A DNA stretch of 6,548 bases from a bacterium (GTDB taxonomy: Bacteria; Pseudomonadota; Gammaproteobacteria; Burkholderiales; Thiobacteraceae): the NCBI GenBank assembly GCA_027438535.1, contig DAIAMA010000073.1:1-6548 (forward strand), given 5' to 3'. The notes beneath the pieces are model-generated. The model ran no database searches, had not been told where the DNA came from, and saw nothing but the letters and a program-made list of their open reading frames with translations. The number at the start of each line of letters is the position of its first letter. The first letter of the stretch is position 1. Positions 4,861 through 6,548 of this stretch are shown piece by piece. A program made the translations under genes and the position numbers.

Positions 4861-6548
4861 ATGTTAAATATGATTGATTTTAATAGATTTTTTTCAAGCA
4901 AAAATAAGCACCCCCTGGCCCGGGAAGCGGGCGTCACGGAAATTCTCGCGGAGCTTCCCGCCGAAGATCCGGCAATGGCGCTGGAAGAACTCACACACTG
5001 GCTGACCGCCCTCGCCAAGGCGGAGAACATCAAACTCAAGGAGCGTGTAAAACGCTTGGCACGCATCGATCAATCGGCACAGAAATACGAACGCGCCCTG
5101 CGCCGTCAATATATCGAATCCTCGCGCATGCACAAAGCCACCGAGGAACGTATTTGGAATGCGGGTTTTGGGTTCCTCGAAGCCACGATCAACGCCCACC
5201 TGCGTTGCATCGCGCAGTTGCCGCATAAAAACAATCACGATGACCATGATCTCGCGATCATCATCATGCGCGCTATTCGCCGCCTGGATATCCAGGCGCA
5301 CTGGCTGCACTTGCGTTACCGGCCGCTGCCGCCATCGCTATGGGAGCGAATCTTTTCCGTGATCAAATTGTCGGAGGAACGTTCGCTGCTGCAGTTGCCT
5401 GTCACTCTCAACAGCGCGGCGCAAACGACCATCGCCCAAGAAATGCTGAAGTTACTCATGATGTCCGTCGCCGCGCCGGAACATCTAACCAAAATCCAGA
5501 TCGACTTGGCGCATCTGCTTACACAGCGCCTGGCCGAGGCCTTCCGCTGGGAGCAGATACCGGATGGCAGTACCGTTTTTCACATGGATTTTTCCAAGCC
5601 GCGCACGCCCGCCCGGCTCACCCAAACGTCCGAGCACCATTTCATGTCGCGCTGTTTTGGCTCCGGCGAAGCGGTGCGCATATTGATCACCAGCTTGAAA
5701 CAATTGGAACAAGGCAGCGTCCCCTCCGCCCTCGGCGTCATCGATTTTTCGCTCTACAAGCGCGCCGATTTACTGGAAGTATTAGCCCACTTATCCCAGT
5801 GCTGGAGCAAGCTGCAAGCGCGCAACGCGCATCCGCATTTCGATAAGCGCCAGACAAACCGGGACCAAGTGTTTTATCGGATCAACGTGGTGCACGATTT
5901 TAGCGCGCTCCATGATCAGCTCGCCCAACCTGCACGGCCGATTCCAAGTTCGCCACCCAAACCGTCTGTTGCGGGAATTGAAAATATCGCCTATCAGGAG
6001 CAGGTGGATATGCATATCTACGGCTTCATCACCGAAAAGACACGGGCCAATGATCGGCATCGGCAAACCGTGCAAGCATTGCAAGAGAAAACCGTTCTCT
6101 CCGTCGACCTGATCGAGGATGAGACTGAAAGCTGGGTAGTCGAAAACATCAGTCAAATGGGTTATGGCGTCACCATTTCCAGCCTGAAAGAAGATTGGGT
6201 GCAAGACAACACGATCATCGGCATTCAACGCGATACCGCGCCTTGGCAGATCGGCGTCATTCGCCGCGTGGCGAGCGAATCGGTCGAGAATACGCAGGCG
6301 GGGATACAAATCCTGTCGAACAGCCCTGGCGCCGCCATGTTGCATCCACCGGTTGAATCCAAGACCGAAATGAGCGTCTGGGAAACCGCCGCCGATACCC
6401 AGACCTATCATCATACCCCTGGCGTGTTGATGCGGCAGGAGCCTCCCTACCAGGATGACGAGTCGCTGCTCTTGGCATCGGGCAGCTACCAGCTGCATCG
6501 GATTTACATCATGGTCACCGGGGAAACAAATCGCACTGTCCGCCTGCT
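4861..6548 (+). CDS. Large protein of unknown function with a possible C-terminal PilZ-like domain, 3' end missing
   Basis: The frame opens after TAA 4810-4812. ATG 4861 is its first ATG, with a second at 4870. It is open to the window edge with 562 complete codons and no stop. No Shine-Dalgarno precedes either ATG, but the start region is A/T-rich, which favours initiation. No signal peptide or membrane helix is visible, so it is probably cytoplasmic. Residues 20-350 look mainly helical, with a charged, coiled-coil-like stretch at 50-98 and a His/Asp cluster at 122-130. A proline-rich linker (357-368, R-P-I-P-S-S-P-P-K-P) separates this from a C-terminal part. There, R395-x3-R399 is followed 30 residues later by N429-I-S-Q-M-G434, then W462-Q-I-G-V-I-R-R469 and G481-I-Q-I-L485. 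The R-x3-R and (D/N)-x-S-x-x-G pair recalls the c-di-GMP-binding motifs of PilZ domains; this is a resemblance, not a firm call. I do not recognise the full-length family. It is probably transcribed separately from emrB. Confidence 0.8.
   Translation, partial: MLNMIDFNRFFSSKNKHPLAREAGVTEILAELPAEDPAMALEELTHWLTALAKAENIKLKERVKRLARIDQSAQKYERALRRQYIESSRMHKATEERIWNAGFGFLEATINAHLRCIAQLPHKNNHDDHDLAIIIMRAIRRLDIQAHWLHLRYRPLPPSLWERIFSVIKLSEERSLLQLPVTLNSAAQTTIAQEMLKLLMMSVAAPEHLTKIQIDLAHLLTQRLAEAFRWEQIPDGSTVFHMDFSKPRTPARLTQTSEHHFMSRCFGSGEAVRILITSLKQLEQGSVPSALGVIDFSLYKRADLLEVLAHLSQCWSKLQARNAHPHFDKRQTNRDQVFYRINVVHDFSALHDQLAQPARPIPSSPPKPSVAGIENIAYQEQVDMHIYGFITEKTRANDRHRQTVQALQEKTVLSVDLIEDETESWVVENISQMGYGVTISSLKEDWVQDNTIIGIQRDTAPWQIGVIRRVASESVENTQAGIQILSNSPGAAMLHPPVESKTEMSVWETAADTQTYHHTPGVLMRQEPPYQDDESLLLASGSYQLHRIYIMVTGETNRTVRL

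Noticed and set aside
5246..5261. Perfect small hairpin ATGATC-TCGC-GATCAT inside the large unknown gene
   Set aside because: Only six pairs within a coding sequence, produced by Asp/Ile/Met codons. Such palindromes are expected by chance and nothing around it suggests a site.
5340..5846. A 168-codon plus-strand frame inside the large unknown gene
   Set aside because: It lies in another frame within the continuous coding frame from 4861, with an Arg/Ala/His-rich composition and no motif.
5791..6498. A 235-codon minus-strand open frame opposite the large unknown protein
   Set aside because: The opposite plus-strand frame is continuous over a much longer stretch and shows PilZ-like motifs and a linker. 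The minus-strand product has no recognisable pattern or convincing ribosome site.

Overview
The window looks like an ordinary chromosomal stretch from a fairly GC-rich proteobacterium, most likely gammaproteobacterial. The gene content (a SlyA-type MarR regulator with EmrA/EmrB, a YbjQ protein, an EamA permease and a histidine phosphatase) and the codon use point that way. The genus cannot be read from the sequence. I saw no rRNA, tRNA, CRISPR array, insertion sequence or phage gene, and coding density is high.

Left part (1-1704): the C-terminal two thirds of a histidine-phosphatase-superfamily enzyme runs in from the left edge. It converges, with a 24-base gap, on a minus-strand ten-helix EamA/DMT permease. 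An 87-base spacer carrying an imperfect inverted repeat separates the permease from a divergently transcribed small YbjQ/UPF0145 protein.

Centre (1705-4758): a three-gene drug-efflux cassette on the plus strand. A SlyA/MarR-type repressor is followed at 10 bases by an EmrA-type membrane fusion protein and at 9 bases by an EmrB-type 14-helix MFS pump. The promoter region in front of the regulator contains two near-palindromic TAG-N4-CTA sites that resemble SlyA-family operators. This suggests autoregulation, with efflux induced by ligand. No outer-membrane channel is encoded here, so a TolC-type partner must come from elsewhere if the pump is tripartite.

Right part (4759-6548): after a 102-base spacer with a perfect 6-bp hairpin and an AT-rich stretch, a long plus-strand frame opens at 4861 and stays open to the right edge (562 complete codons, no stop). 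It encodes a large soluble protein of unknown function. Its N-terminal half is mainly helical, and its C-terminal part carries an N-x-S-x-x-G motif and a following pattern that resemble a PilZ-type c-di-GMP-binding barrel. It is the least understood item in the window. The other genes belong to known families, and I found no convincing evidence of a new multi-gene system.
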